Of a stretch of 22,885 nt of DNA, positions 6,036-14,651 are shown in pieces. The position numbers were made by a program, and so were the translations under genes. The notes under the pieces are model-generated. The model searched no databases, was not told the origin of the DNA, and worked only from the letters and a program-made list of their open reading frames with translations. Position 1 is the stretch's first letter, and each line of letters begins with the position of its first letter. This DNA is from a virus: positions 1-22,885 of the IMG/VR virus record IMGVR_UViG_3300037258_000144; one strand, given 5' to 3'.

Positions 6036-7943
6036 CTAAAATGGTGTGCCGCCTTGTTCTGCACCGGAGAAGAATGCGGCTTGCCCCGATGCCAACGGAA
6101 TTACGGTAAATTCTGAGCTATTGCCTGGCTCACTGCCCGGCACACTTGGCCATCCGGCCTGCGTTGGGTCGCTGGTGTCGTAGAAGACTGTCGGGTTATA
6201 AGGCCCAAACGGAAACTCGATCTCTCCGCTTGTGGGGTCCGGCGTGAGTTGGATGGAGGCGCCAACGCCTTTTGCCTGGACGCCAGGTAGCGTTTTGATC
6301 AGACCGTCAAGAACCTCGTAATCGCCGGCATATTGAAAGTTTAAGGTCGCATCGATAGTGACGCGATCACCGAGCTGGATGGCCGCGGCAAAATTGCCAG
6401 CCGCGTCACGCGCAAAGAATGAAGTTTTCACTTTCGCAACGGCCGGCGTTAAATATGGTGTTTGATCGAGTCCCAGCAGCCGATCGCGTTCATAGGTTGT
6501 CAAGCGGCTGGCCTGGTCCCACGTCGTCGTCGAGAACTCAAGCTGCTGCTTTACCTTGTTGCGCTGGCGCGCTATGCCGATCCCAAGCGCGCCTTTGGCA
6601 AGCATGTTCTGTTTGTGCCAGAACTCCGGTGATCGTTCTTTGAAGCGCGAGTAGAGGAGGCCGATCGCGCCTCCTGAGCCAACAGATCTCGGATAATTCC
6701 ATCCTTGAGATATGAGAGTAAAAGTTGTGGGACTGACCTGCTCAGGCGTGCCTGGGTTGATCACGTCTGGAACTGAGTAGATCTGCCAATTCGTGTCGTA
6801 AGGCGTGTTCGTTCCACCGACTGCGATGCGGTCGCCGGCGAGGAATGGATGCGGATCTTCCGTCGTTACTTCGAGACCCACGATCGAAGCGATCACCGAA
6901 CAGGCCGGGACAAGCACATCGCGGAAATTTGCGACGAAGCGGTTTGCTGTTTTATGCAGAGTCTGATCTGAGTCGTTCCACGAGCCGGGCAGCACATTAG
7001 TGCGGCTGAAAGTGAACACACTCGATCGCGGCATATCACATTTGATTGAGATTTTTCCGGCGTATTCCGAAATGAAGCCACGGCAGCACTGAAGCATCGT
7101 TTCGAGAACAGCCTGGAGCGATGTCTGCTGGCTAAATGAATAGTTTCCTTCGAAGCGGCGACGGCCGTTCGCCAAGAACTCGTCGAAGTATTGAGCAGCC
7201 GTGAAGATCGATCCCCAATCGAACCTGTTGGCCACCGCCGCAGGCAGCGCGTCGGGACCACTGGAGATATCGAGGCTGTAATCAGGAAACAGCTTTCGGC
7301 GCAGAAGGACATCAACGATATGCCATGCGGGATTAGTGGTGAACGCATAACCCGTCTGATTGCCCTGGTCGTCAAATAGCCGGCAGCGGAGACCGCGCCA
7401 AAGGCCAACAGGCGCGACGTCCGCCCACTGCGTCGGGTCTGTCTGATGATCGTTGGTCTGATATAGAACAGGCTGCTTTCGCAGGATCGAGTAATAAGCT
7501 ATGCGTGAAAAGTTGAGAGGCTGAATCGCTGGTGGGAACTGCGCCCAGAGAATGTCCACGCCCTGATCCGGACCATTCGACGAAGGCGTCAAGCCCGAGC
7601 CGATTATAGAATCGCAGCCGGTATGGAAGTCGAACACGAGATCTTGCTTCGGATAGTCCAGCGCACCATACCAACGCTGGCCAAGCCAATCGCTTTTAAC
7701 CGTCGTGTCGCCGGTCCACGCGAGCATGTCGTTAATCCAGAGCTCAATGAGACCATCCCACTCGCCATGGCCGAGGAGCCAAATTCCTACGCGCGTGTAA
7801 TCGAGCCCAGTAAGACCGGTGTTCTGCAGCGTCGTATATGCGTGACGCTTGCCGGTCGCCCACACATAGCCATAGCTCAGCGGGACCGGCTGCCCGGTCG
7901 TATCGCTGGCGCTGCTCGTCTGTGTGCTGGCCGCGTTGGGCAT
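6036..7943 (-). CDS. gpJ-like central tail hub protein
   Basis: A 635-residue tail-tip protein that matches the layout of lambda gpJ-type hubs. The segment NPAWHIVDVLLRRKLFPDYSL (about 205-225), FDWGSIFTAAQYFDEFLANG, RRFEGNYSF and LQAVLETMLQCCRGFISEYAG corresponds to the conserved hub region that forms the ring closing the tail tube. The region around 320-560 holds further hub domains (NRFVANFRD; KQNMLAKGALGIGIARQRNKV). The last 60 residues are Pro/Gly/Ser-rich and may connect to the fibre proteins. Its start overlaps the preceding stop (TAATG), which implies translational coupling. It is shorter than lambda gpJ (over 1100 residues) and lacks the long fibronectin-rich fibre, so that role probably passes to the two downstream genes. 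Confidence 0.75.
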   Translation of the reverse strand: MPNAASTQTSSASDTTGQPVPLSYGYVWATGKRHAYTTLQNTGLTGLDYTRVGIWLLGHGEWDGLIELWINDMLAWTGDTTVKSDWLGQRWYGALDYPKQDLVFDFHTGCDSIIGSGLTPSSNGPDQGVDILWAQFPPAIQPLNFSRIAYYSILRKQPVLYQTNDHQTDPTQWADVAPVGLWRGLRCRLFDDQGNQTGYAFTTNPAWHIVDVLLRRKLFPDYSLDISSGPDALPAAVANRFDWGSIFTAAQYFDEFLANGRRRFEGNYSFSQQTSLQAVLETMLQCCRGFISEYAGKISIKCDMPRSSVFTFSRTNVLPGSWNDSDQTLHKTANRFVANFRDVLVPACSVIASIVGLEVTTEDPHPFLAGDRIAVGGTNTPYDTNWQIYSVPDVINPGTPEQVSPTTFTLISQGWNYPRSVGSGGAIGLLYSRFKERSPEFWHKQNMLAKGALGIGIARQRNKVKQQLEFSTTTWDQASRLTTYERDRLLGLDQTPYLTPAVAKVKTSFFARDAAGNFAAAIQLGDRVTIDATLNFQYAGDYEVLDGLIKTLPGVQAKGVGASIQLTPDPTSGEIEFPFGPYNPTVFYDTSDPTQAGWPSVPGSEPGNSSEFTVIPLASGQAAFFSGAEQGGTPF

Positions 7944-9175
7944 TAGATTTTTCGTCTCCGGTTTTGAACGTTATAAGAAGTGTTGGCGCTCGAATCCCCA
8001 TAGTTCTTCTCGAAGTTGTTGAGCGCCATCATCGGCCGCTCGATAACCTGGCACGTCTCGAAGCTGTATTGACACTCAGTAGTCTCCGTCGATCCGCAGC
8101 GTGGTCCGCCCCATTGGAGCTGGCATGTTTCGCAATAGACTTCGAGAGGCGTGTCATCCTGCGCTGGATTGAGGAGTTGCACGCCATTGAGCTGGACAGT
8201 GTCGACACCCTTCGTGCCAAGCGTGAGAGTGCCGTGTACTTCGAGCCACGAAGCTTGCGCATCGGGCTGGAAATAGCGATAGATGAAGAACGCACCTTCC
8301 AGCGCAGTCAATCTCGCGAGGCGTTCAAAGTCCCGGCTGAGAGTGTCACCGCTGAGATTCTGAATTACGAACGCACCTGTATCCGAAGCGAGAGAGCGAT
8401 TGAAGGTGAACTTGGGCACACTGAGAATCCACGGCTGATAGGGTCCGCTGTTAGATTGATCGACTGGCACAATACCTGTGCCGCCGCCCCCGACCGGAGG
8501 CCACTGATAGTAGATGGCGATGCCCACAAAGGTGACCGTCAAGTCCTGAAAGAAACCGGAGCCGGGCAACGTGTTCCAGAGACATACTCCGATTCGGCCG
8601 GTCGTGACAGCATCGGCGGTGTTGCCAAGAGTAGAACCGCTGTATTGGTTTTCCACCGTTGCGGTCGTACTGAAGATGACGACTTCGCGGTCGTCAGTTG
8701 GCTGCGCGTTGATAGCCAGCGATGGTCCCGAGTCGGCGATCGCGACGGCGGGATTCGGTCCATCGGTGCCGAACGCAATTACAACTGGATAGATCGCCTC
8801 AATGACAGCGCCAGACGGCAACGAAGGAAGTCGGAAGCTCTGCCACTGCGCCCAAGCCTCAACGGGAAGAAATGGCCCACTCTCAGTGATAGTGAGATAG
8901 GCGGAATCGATGCCAGCGCTTGAAGTGCCAGCTCCCGCATACGCTCCATGGAGAACCTCTGTGGGGAGCGCCCACGCGACCCGCTGGCCAGCAGGAACAG
9001 GAACCGGCGGAGTAGCTGAGATACCACCAAGTCCGGTGATCGCGTTAGGAGCAATGATCTTGCGATCGGACCAGTAGTAGACATTCCCATTCACGTCCTG
9101 CACGTCGAGCAGAGATACCGGCGCAATGCCGGTGTGCGCGCCTGTAGCGATCAGGGACGGGGCGAAGCTGATCAT
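7943..9175 (-). CDS. Lambda gpL-like minor tail protein with Cys cluster
   Basis: A 410-residue tail-tip protein. Residues about 348-375 carry five cysteines spaced C-x2-C-x8-C-x7-C-x6-C, including the sequence CETCQLQWGGPRCGS. This resembles the C-terminal Cys cluster of gpL/DUF2163-type adaptors; lambda gpL is known to bind an iron-sulfur cluster there. The N-terminal 270 residues look like beta-sandwich insertions, not found in lambda gpL. The segment LARLTALEGAFFIYRYFQPDA precedes the cluster, as expected for the adaptor domain. The chosen ATG forms an ATGA overlap with the previous gene; a longer upstream start (9244) would lie inside that gene and is rejected. Position between the distal-tail protein and the hub supports the call. 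Confidence 0.65.
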   Translation of the reverse strand: MISFAPSLIATGAHTGIAPVSLLDVQDVNGNVYYWSDRKIIAPNAITGLGGISATPPVPVPAGQRVAWALPTEVLHGAYAGAGTSSAGIDSAYLTITESGPFLPVEAWAQWQSFRLPSLPSGAVIEAIYPVVIAFGTDGPNPAVAIADSGPSLAINAQPTDDREVVIFSTTATVENQYSGSTLGNTADAVTTGRIGVCLWNTLPGSGFFQDLTVTFVGIAIYYQWPPVGGGGTGIVPVDQSNSGPYQPWILSVPKFTFNRSLASDTGAFVIQNLSGDTLSRDFERLARLTALEGAFFIYRYFQPDAQASWLEVHGTLTLGTKGVDTVQLNGVQLLNPAQDDTPLEVYCETCQLQWGGPRCGSTETTECQYSFETCQVIERPMMALNNFEKNYGDSSANTSYNVQNRRRKI

Positions 9176-10029
9176 CGCATGACCTCGATCGCGTACCAAC
9201 CGATTGCAGTCCCCGTCGCCGACGTGTTCTTTGCGTCGTCGCAAATGACCTGCACGTCGTGAATGTCCAGTGGGATACTCGCGTTTGTATAAACAATCTG
9301 CGGACCTATGTCTGTGGCGTTATAGCAATCGATGGTCACGACAAAGGCCCCATCGATATAGAGATCGCACTTGCCGAATTCAAGCCCCTTCAGCAGATAA
9401 AGCCTGAAGCCGTAGCCGCGATATTCATAAGTCGCCCAATCACCGGCCGCCGAGCCCGGATTATCCATCGTCGTGTAAGCCGCGCCTACAGGAAGCGGAA
9501 CCTGCTCGGTGCCCTGGCTACCGGCGACGGCTGTGCGTGCGGTCTGTGTCCAAGCTCCATTCGTGGCCAGCTTCTGATCGCCGAAATCGTTGGTAACAAA
9601 AAAGGCAACGGCGTCGTTCGCCCAATCGCTGGGATATTCAAGCATTGCCTGCTGCGGGATTTCTTCGAAGGTGACATTCTGCACATCCCACATGCCGTTT
9701 CCGGTCTCGACGGGAATCACCTCGCTCGTGAAGCGGCCGACATATTGCCTGCCCCCACCGTCCCAGTCGACGATGGTGAAGAAGCCGTCCTCATATTGCT
9801 CGTAATAACGCTTCAGGCGCTGCACGCAGGCCCATGTACGAGTCAACCAAGAGAAGGTGAAGGTATGGCCGGTGTTAGAGGTTTCGCGCGTCCACGGAAC
9901 ACCGCCGATCGCTTTCTTGTTCAGCTTCGTGCTGGTGCGCTTTCTATCGAAGCCATAGTTCGGCGTCATGGAGTCCTGAATATCTTCGCTCCACGTCGTT
10001 GTCGCGTTGAGGATGTCGCTCGCCGGCAT
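9172..10029 (-). CDS. Distal-tail-type minor tail protein
   Basis: A 285-residue protein directly upstream of the gpL-like gene and coupled to the Gly-rich gene by a TAATG overlap. Residues about 85-130 contain YEDGFFTIVDWDGGGRQYVG and FTSEVIPVE, then VQNVTFEEIP, as in proteins that start the tail tip. The C-terminal part (about 145-285) appears to be a separate beta-rich domain (YEYRGYGFRLYLLKGLEFGK; DLYIDGAFVVTIDCYN; DIHDVQVICDD), similar in layout to carbohydrate-binding modules found in distal tail proteins. No catalytic motif is seen. Function is inferred from place and architecture. Confidence 0.55.
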   Translation of the reverse strand: MPASDILNATTTWSEDIQDSMTPNYGFDRKRTSTKLNKKAIGGVPWTRETSNTGHTFTFSWLTRTWACVQRLKRYYEQYEDGFFTIVDWDGGGRQYVGRFTSEVIPVETGNGMWDVQNVTFEEIPQQAMLEYPSDWANDAVAFFVTNDFGDQKLATNGAWTQTARTAVAGSQGTEQVPLPVGAAYTTMDNPGSAAGDWATYEYRGYGFRLYLLKGLEFGKCDLYIDGAFVVTIDCYNATDIGPQIVYTNASIPLDIHDVQVICDDAKNTSATGTAIGWYAIEVMR

Positions 10030-10946
10030 TAGAGACCGCCTCCGGAGTTCTCTGCCAGGCTGTCATTCACCGCGCCGCGAATCACATGCTTGTTCTGCAT
10101 CAGAAAATTGACGCCGGAGGCTGCGTCGATCGCGTTCATGTGGACATGGACATCACCGCCAAAACCCGATTGCACTGGCATCGTCGCCGCTTTCTCAAAC
10201 GCCGAGGTCATCCGTTCGTTGTGGTCAGCAGTGAAGATTCGCTCGCCTCTGTGGACTTGGGCGACCTGATCTTCCGGAACGAAAGGAGACCCGACATCAT
10301 AGGAAGCGCCCGAGAATGTGTACATGCTTCGGCCCGCGCGCTGCTGCGAAGTGAGGCTTCCCATCGCTTGCTTAAGCTCTGTCTTGATCGTGTCCTGGTA
10401 GTAGCTCTGCGCGGCCGGTCCCATCTTGTCAGTCGCTTTCGCCGCCGTGGTCTGCAGCTCCTGCAGGTCGTTATATGCGCTCAGATAGTCCATGCTTCCG
10501 GTCTGGAAGCCGGCCATATCGCCAGCCATCTGCGGCCGAACGTTCTTCAAGTCATAGACCCGCGCCTTCTCGCGGCCACCAAAACCGATCGCGCCGAGGA
10601 TTGCGCCGCCGGCCGCGCCGATCGCCGCGCCGATGGGACCGCCGAGGGACATGCCGAGCTGCATGCCGCTGGCAGCTCCACTCAACGCACCGCCGACGCC
10701 GCCGTTGCTCTCGAACGCGCTGTAGACGCCTAGCGCGCCACTTGCAGCGCCGCCTACGTTGTTCATGAAGCCGCCGCCGTTCAGCATTCCGCCGCTCGAT
10801 CCAGATGAGCCGCCAGGCGCCCAGTTGCCATTTTTATCGAACTGACCGCCGAGGTCGACGCTCGTCGTTTCAGCCAGGCCATCGCCAGATCCCCCAGAAC
10901 CGCTGTGGCCGCCGAATAGGCCGCGCGCTTGCTGGAATAGGCCCAT
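10029..10946 (-). CDS. Gly-rich tape-measure partner protein
   Basis: A 305-residue protein that starts three bases after the tape-measure stop. The N-terminal 90 residues are Gly/Ser-rich. About 95-125 is a hydrophobic glycine-zipper-like stretch (LGGPIGAAIGAAGGAILGAI) that could insert into a membrane. Residues about 225-245 contain AQVHRGERIFTADHNERM, a signature usually found at the C-terminal end of full tape-measure proteins, followed by HVHMNAIDAASGVNFL. It therefore looks like the detached C-terminal part of a tape measure, perhaps acting at the tail tip during DNA entry. It is not a frameshift artefact in any obvious way, because the upstream protein has its own long Gly-rich end and a clean stop. 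Confidence 0.6.
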   Translation of the reverse strand: MGLFQQARGLFGGHSGSGGSGDGLAETTSVDLGGQFDKNGNWAPGGSSGSSGGMLNGGGFMNNVGGAASGALGVYSAFESNGGVGGALSGAASGMQLGMSLGGPIGAAIGAAGGAILGAIGFGGREKARVYDLKNVRPQMAGDMAGFQTGSMDYLSAYNDLQELQTTAAKATDKMGPAAQSYYQDTIKTELKQAMGSLTSQQRAGRSMYTFSGASYDVGSPFVPEDQVAQVHRGERIFTADHNERMTSAFEKAATMPVQSGFGGDVHVHMNAIDAASGVNFLMQNKHVIRGAVNDSLAENSGGGL

Positions 10947-10949
10947 CCC

Positions 10950-13346
10950 TTAAGAAATCGCCGGCATCGCGCCAGTGCGCCCCGTAGCGGCCGCGCTAGG
11001 CATCGTAAAGCCGCTTGCGGTTGATCCCATCGAACTGAAACCAGGAGCGCCTCCGCCACCCGATGAGAAGGCGCTCGATCCGCCGCCAGAGAAGCCACTG
11101 GAAACGCCGCCAGAGAAACCGCTCACGCCTGCGGTATGGAAGCCTGTGCTTGCAGGCGCTCCCAAGCCTGCGATCATTGCGCTGCCCACATAGATCGTCG
11201 CCGAGGAGACGCTCATGGTTGAGCTTTGACCAACACGCGATCCGAAGCCAGGATGGCCGCCCGCAGCGATTTCAGGCGGCACAGCGCCGCCGAGGTCCAA
11301 TCCGCCGAGGATTCCCCCAAACAGTCCGCCGGTGCGGCCTGTACTGCCTCCCGCCGATCCGTGCTGCTGTACACGCTGGACCATCGCCGCCGCGGCCTGC
11401 CCAGCGACCTTGTCGCCCAAAGTCTGGAGGTAGCGAAGGGGATGATCCATGCCACGGAAGAACTGCTCGAACTCGCCGGCCATCTTCTGGCGCGCTTCAG
11501 TGGCCGCCTGGACCATCTCGGCATTCGCGTTCTGCGCCGCGGCCGCCACGCGCCGGTTGTAATCCTGCTGCGAGATCTCCTGAGCGTCGAGCTGCTCTTT
11601 GTACTTCTCCAGCCGCTGCTCATACTCACTCTCGATCGCGGCCGTCTTTTGCTTTTCGGAGTCAAGATATCGGACGCGTGCCTCTGTCTCGATCTGTGAG
11701 GTCTCGTCTTCATTGCGACGCGCGAGATCTGCAGCCTGCCCGGAAGCGCCCTGGTTGATCGCATTGACGCCGCGAGCCAGGTCAGCAGGATTGCCACCTT
11801 TGTCGGCATATTCACGTTGAAGCTGCTGGATCTGATTTCCAGCCTCTTCCCGGATACGTGCAAATCCCTGCAGCTCGCGATTAGCGCTCTGGCCAACGAT
11901 CTCGTCGACGCGGTCCTTGAAAGACTTGTTCAGCTCGCCGATCTGCTGCGCGGTCTGATCATTGACAGCTTTCACTTCGGCCAGCATCTGCCCAGGATTC
12001 AGACCGGCGTTGTTCCGATAGATATCAGCGAGCTTGTTCGCGCCCTCCTGGCGGACGCGGGCCGGACCGGTCAAACCGCTTAGAGCCGATTCCTCGCGCA
12101 TTCTGGATACTTCGCGGTTTTCATCCTGCAGGCGCTTCATTTCTTCGTTGTGAAATTTCAGGCGCACGTCATTGATCGCCTGCGGCGTTGCCATTCCCTG
12201 CTGCTTTAGTTCTCGCTCGGCGGCGAGTTCCTGCTCACGGATCAGCGCCGTACCCTTTAAGCCGGCGTCGATAGCCTCTTCATGAAGTTTTCGCAGCTCT
12301 TCTGCCTGCGCTTTTTCTGCAGTAAACAATTCAGCATTAGCCTTAGCCTGCACAATGGAGTTTTCGGCTTTTTGCTTGGCAGCACCAGCATCGGCGGCCA
12401 CTGGGTTCCCTAGAATGCGGTCTTGCTCGTTTGCGTATCTGCGTTCTTCCTGCGAACGCGCGGACTGCTCTCTTATCTGGGCATCGTGCTTCGCCCTGGC
12501 CTGCGCCGCGGATGGCATCTTGGCGATCCGCGAATCGTCTAAAGCTGAACCGAGCGTAATATCCTGCAGCCGCTCATCGTGATATTGAGAGCCTTCGGTA
12601 AGCTGATTTAATTTGTCGATCTGCTGCCGTCGCTCGATCGCTTTAGCCTCTAGGTTATTGGCGTTGCCCTGCTGATGCCAGGATTCCAGCATCGATCCAG
12701 CGCCAGGCGCCACGAGATCTAAGGAACTTCGCCAACCGACTATGGTTCGCTTTGCATCCGCCGCCCTCTGATCAAACTTGTCCATCGAGTCATAGGCTTG
12801 CTCGATGCGCAGGCGGGTGGTCTCAATCGAATGTGTATCTCCAAATTCTTCGTTCTGGCTTTTCTTGACTTCTTTGACGTAATTCTCTACAGCTTTTTCG
12901 ACGCCGCCATAGTGATCGATCACGGCGTCTATTCCGCGAAGTGCTTCAGCTCCGAACGCAACGACGATGCTTCCGAAGCCAATGCCGGCCATCAGACCGC
13001 CAAGCTTGGCGATGCCGCTCATGAGCATGTCATTCTTGGCGATCAGCGTTTCCATCGCACGCGGAACGTGAATGCCGAGCTCCTGGCGGAGCAGGCGCAC
13101 TTTATCGAGAGATGTCTGAACGTGATCGCCGACTTCCTGCACAGCCTGGCGCGTCCAGCGCAGCGCTGGCGGCGCAACCTGGCCAAGATTCGATACCTCT
13201 TGCACGAGGACCTTCATCTTGGAGCCAGACGCGCTGCCAGCCGCGCCGAGCTTATCGAGATTCTGGGTGACGCTAGAGATCACCGCGGCCGAGTTGGCAT
13301 CGGAGACGCGGATTACGATCTCTACAGCATTGGCGTCAGCAGGCAT
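10950..13346 (-). CDS. Tail tape measure protein
   Basis: At 798 residues it is the longest gene here. It starts with a short beta/alpha segment (VEIVIRVSDANSAAVISSVTQNL), typical of tape measures, followed by one hydrophobic helix near 110-135 (LGGLMAGIGFGSIVVAFGAEA). A very long charged helical region (about 145-640) is rich in Glu, Gln, Arg and Ala, with repeated EL.R...AN...IY-type heptads. The last 140 residues are Gly/Ser-rich. The protein sets tail length and is packed in the tail tube; by the usual rule of about 1.5 Angstrom per residue it would specify a tail near 110-120 nm. It starts two bases after the stop of the zinc-ribbon gene. It lacks the C-terminal signature found in the next gene. 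Confidence 0.85.
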   Translation of the reverse strand: MPADANAVEIVIRVSDANSAAVISSVTQNLDKLGAAGSASGSKMKVLVQEVSNLGQVAPPALRWTRQAVQEVGDHVQTSLDKVRLLRQELGIHVPRAMETLIAKNDMLMSGIAKLGGLMAGIGFGSIVVAFGAEALRGIDAVIDHYGGVEKAVENYVKEVKKSQNEEFGDTHSIETTRLRIEQAYDSMDKFDQRAADAKRTIVGWRSSLDLVAPGAGSMLESWHQQGNANNLEAKAIERRQQIDKLNQLTEGSQYHDERLQDITLGSALDDSRIAKMPSAAQARAKHDAQIREQSARSQEERRYANEQDRILGNPVAADAGAAKQKAENSIVQAKANAELFTAEKAQAEELRKLHEEAIDAGLKGTALIREQELAAERELKQQGMATPQAINDVRLKFHNEEMKRLQDENREVSRMREESALSGLTGPARVRQEGANKLADIYRNNAGLNPGQMLAEVKAVNDQTAQQIGELNKSFKDRVDEIVGQSANRELQGFARIREEAGNQIQQLQREYADKGGNPADLARGVNAINQGASGQAADLARRNEDETSQIETEARVRYLDSEKQKTAAIESEYEQRLEKYKEQLDAQEISQQDYNRRVAAAAQNANAEMVQAATEARQKMAGEFEQFFRGMDHPLRYLQTLGDKVAGQAAAAMVQRVQQHGSAGGSTGRTGGLFGGILGGLDLGGAVPPEIAAGGHPGFGSRVGQSSTMSVSSATIYVGSAMIAGLGAPASTGFHTAGVSGFSGGVSSGFSGGGSSAFSSGGGGAPGFSSMGSTASGFTMPSAAATGRTGAMPAIS

Positions 13347-13348
13347 CG

Positions 13349-13750
13349 TTACTTGCTCTTCCGTTGGAATTTAACGCCACAATGCTCGCAATCGCGGCAG
13401 AAACGATTCTGGAGCCGGCATCCACACCCACCGCACGAAGGATGTTTCGACTCGAAAGCTGTTCTGGAGCGATCGAGTGCAATGATCCCGTCAATTTCAC
13501 ATGCTGCGAGATCTCGCGCCGCGAAAGTGATGCCGGCACGACGCAGCGCGTCGAGATGGAAGAGGTGATCTCCGAAACGGTAGTAGCCCGACGCGAGTGT
13601 CCGCTTCGGCAGTCTGGCTTCCATGCGTTCGCGCGTTTCCGCATTGGCTCCCTCGGCTTCGCGATCAAGGCGTGCGCGCGCGAAATCTTCCTCGAACATC
13701 TCTTCGAGAGCGATACGCACGCCTTCTGTGTCGCGCCAAACATCAATCAT
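13349..13750 (-). CDS. Small zinc-ribbon protein in the tail-chaperone slot
   Basis: A 133-residue protein between the 247-residue protein and the tape measure. The N-terminal half is charged and helical. The end carries six clustered cysteines, C106, C109, C111, C118, C121 and C124 (SCGGCGCRLQNRFCRDCEHC), which would make a zinc ribbon. Its ATG lies inside the last codons of the upstream gene (8-base overlap, GGAGG just upstream), so it is coupled by reinitiation. In siphophages this position holds the second tail-assembly chaperone, usually made by ribosomal frameshift. Here the relative frame is +1, no slippery run is visible, and the gene has its own ribosome site. The chaperone role is inferred from position only. 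Confidence 0.6.
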   Translation of the reverse strand: MIDVWRDTEGVRIALEEMFEEDFARARLDREAEGANAETRERMEARLPKRTLASGYYRFGDHLFHLDALRRAGITFAARDLAACEIDGIIALDRSRTAFESKHPSCGGCGCRLQNRFCRDCEHCGVKFQRKSK

Positions 13751-14486
13751 TGCCTCCCTCGATCTTTGGGATCATTGGAGCGAAGAGCTGGTTTGCCGCG
13801 GCAACCTTGTGATAGGCATCCATGTACTCGACGATGGAATCCTTGTCGCCGTCCTTGAACGGGTCACCGTCGACGCCGTATCCGTCGACGCCGGTGATCA
13901 GCTCGTCGTACAGATCGACGAGTGTCGACTGAGCACCCAGCCAGAGCGTCTTGCCTGATCGAGATCCACCGACAACAACAGACCGGCTGCTATCGCGCGA
14001 GAACCGCCGTTGCTGATCCCCTGTCGGAGATTTGAAGTCGTGGCGCAGGCCGACCTGCTGGAAGGTCTTGCCTTCTGCATTTGCACCCCACACCGCGTCG
14101 ATCAAAACGGATTCGACACCAAGCCGAATTGGAGCATCGGAGATGTGGCTGCTTGGACCGGCCGAGGCAAGTACGGCCCCAACGCCGAGGCGGTGAGACA
14201 CCGGAAGCTGTGATGTCCAGTTTGGAATTGAAGTGATGTTAAGGACACCCTCCGGAAGCGGATAGCCCTGGGCATCTGTGAGCGCCGACTCAACCAGCTC
14301 TACCCGAGCTCCGCTCCAATCAAAGGTGTCGATCTTCTTTCCGTCTTTATTTTCCGAAGTGTTAACAATGTTCTCGAAATAAACCAGCCAGGTTTTTTTG
14401 GGAATCCTGTTGACGACGAGTTTGTAGGTCTTATCGCGATCTTCGATCACGATGATGCGCGGCGTTTTCAGATCAATGCGAACCAT
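13743..14486 (-). CDS. Tail-chaperone-slot protein with Walker A-like motif
   Basis: A 247-residue protein between the tail tube and the tape measure, the usual place of the tail-assembly chaperone. The N-terminus (1-40) is beta-rich. About 145-200 reads RHDFKSPTGDQQRRF, a chaperone-like segment, then VVVGGSRSGKT (170-180), which fits the P-loop pattern GxxxxGKT exactly, then LGAQSTLVDLYDELI. No Walker B or other nucleotide-binding motifs are evident. The start is ATG 14486, chosen because GAGGAA lies just upstream; an in-frame start 33 codons earlier would translate the intergenic hairpin and is rejected. A strong ribosome site (GGAGG) for the next gene lies at its end. Function uncertain. 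Confidence 0.55.
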   Translation of the reverse strand: MVRIDLKTPRIIVIEDRDKTYKLVVNRIPKKTWLVYFENIVNTSENKDGKKIDTFDWSGARVELVESALTDAQGYPLPEGVLNITSIPNWTSQLPVSHRLGVGAVLASAGPSSHISDAPIRLGVESVLIDAVWGANAEGKTFQQVGLRHDFKSPTGDQQRRFSRDSSRSVVVGGSRSGKTLWLGAQSTLVDLYDELITGVDGYGVDGDPFKDGDKDSIVEYMDAYHKVAAANQLFAPMIPKIEGGND

Positions 14487-14550
14487 AGGTTCCTCTTTCG
14501 TTTGTGAATTGGAGTTTTGTTCTTCCAGGTGAGGAACCCGGTCATGCTTG

Positions 14551-14579
14551 AAGTCCCGCGTAGCCCATGCGGAACTTCT
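14551..14579 (-). other. Stem-loop in the leader of the chaperone-slot gene
   Basis: A 10-bp stem with a single G-U pair (14551-14560 with 14570-14579) and a 9-nt loop lies about 65 bases before the next start codon. It follows another hairpin at 14617-14638, so the 165-bp gap holds two in tandem. No T tract follows, so it may affect RNA processing or stability rather than termination. Confidence 0.5.
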
Positions 14580-14616
14580 AACCACAGCGGAGCAGTGCTG
14601 CGGGAATTGCGGTAAT

Positions 14617-14638
14617 GGGCGCGCCTTGAGACGCGCCC
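14617..14638 (-). terminator. GC-rich hairpin after the tail-tube gene
   Basis: A perfect 7-bp stem, GGGCGCG with CGCGCCC, and an 8-nt loop begin 13 bases after the tail-tube stop. It resembles the hairpin after the capsid gene in sequence. The T tract is absent, so it could be an attenuating terminator or a 3'-end stabiliser of the tube mRNA. Confidence 0.5.
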
Positions 14639-14651
14639 GGCCGGTGAACGA

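Noticed and set aside
7838-8923. 361-residue plus-strand frame
   Set aside because: It is antisense to the coupled gpL-like and hub genes, with no domain or ribosome site.
7943-9244. Longer start for the gpL-like protein
   Set aside because: It would overlap the upstream gene by more than 70 bases; the ATGA overlap at 9175 fits the rest of the operon.
13743-14585. Longer start for the 247-residue chaperone-slot protein
   Set aside because: It would translate the intergenic stem-loop and has no ribosome site, while ATG 14486 has GAGGAA upstream.
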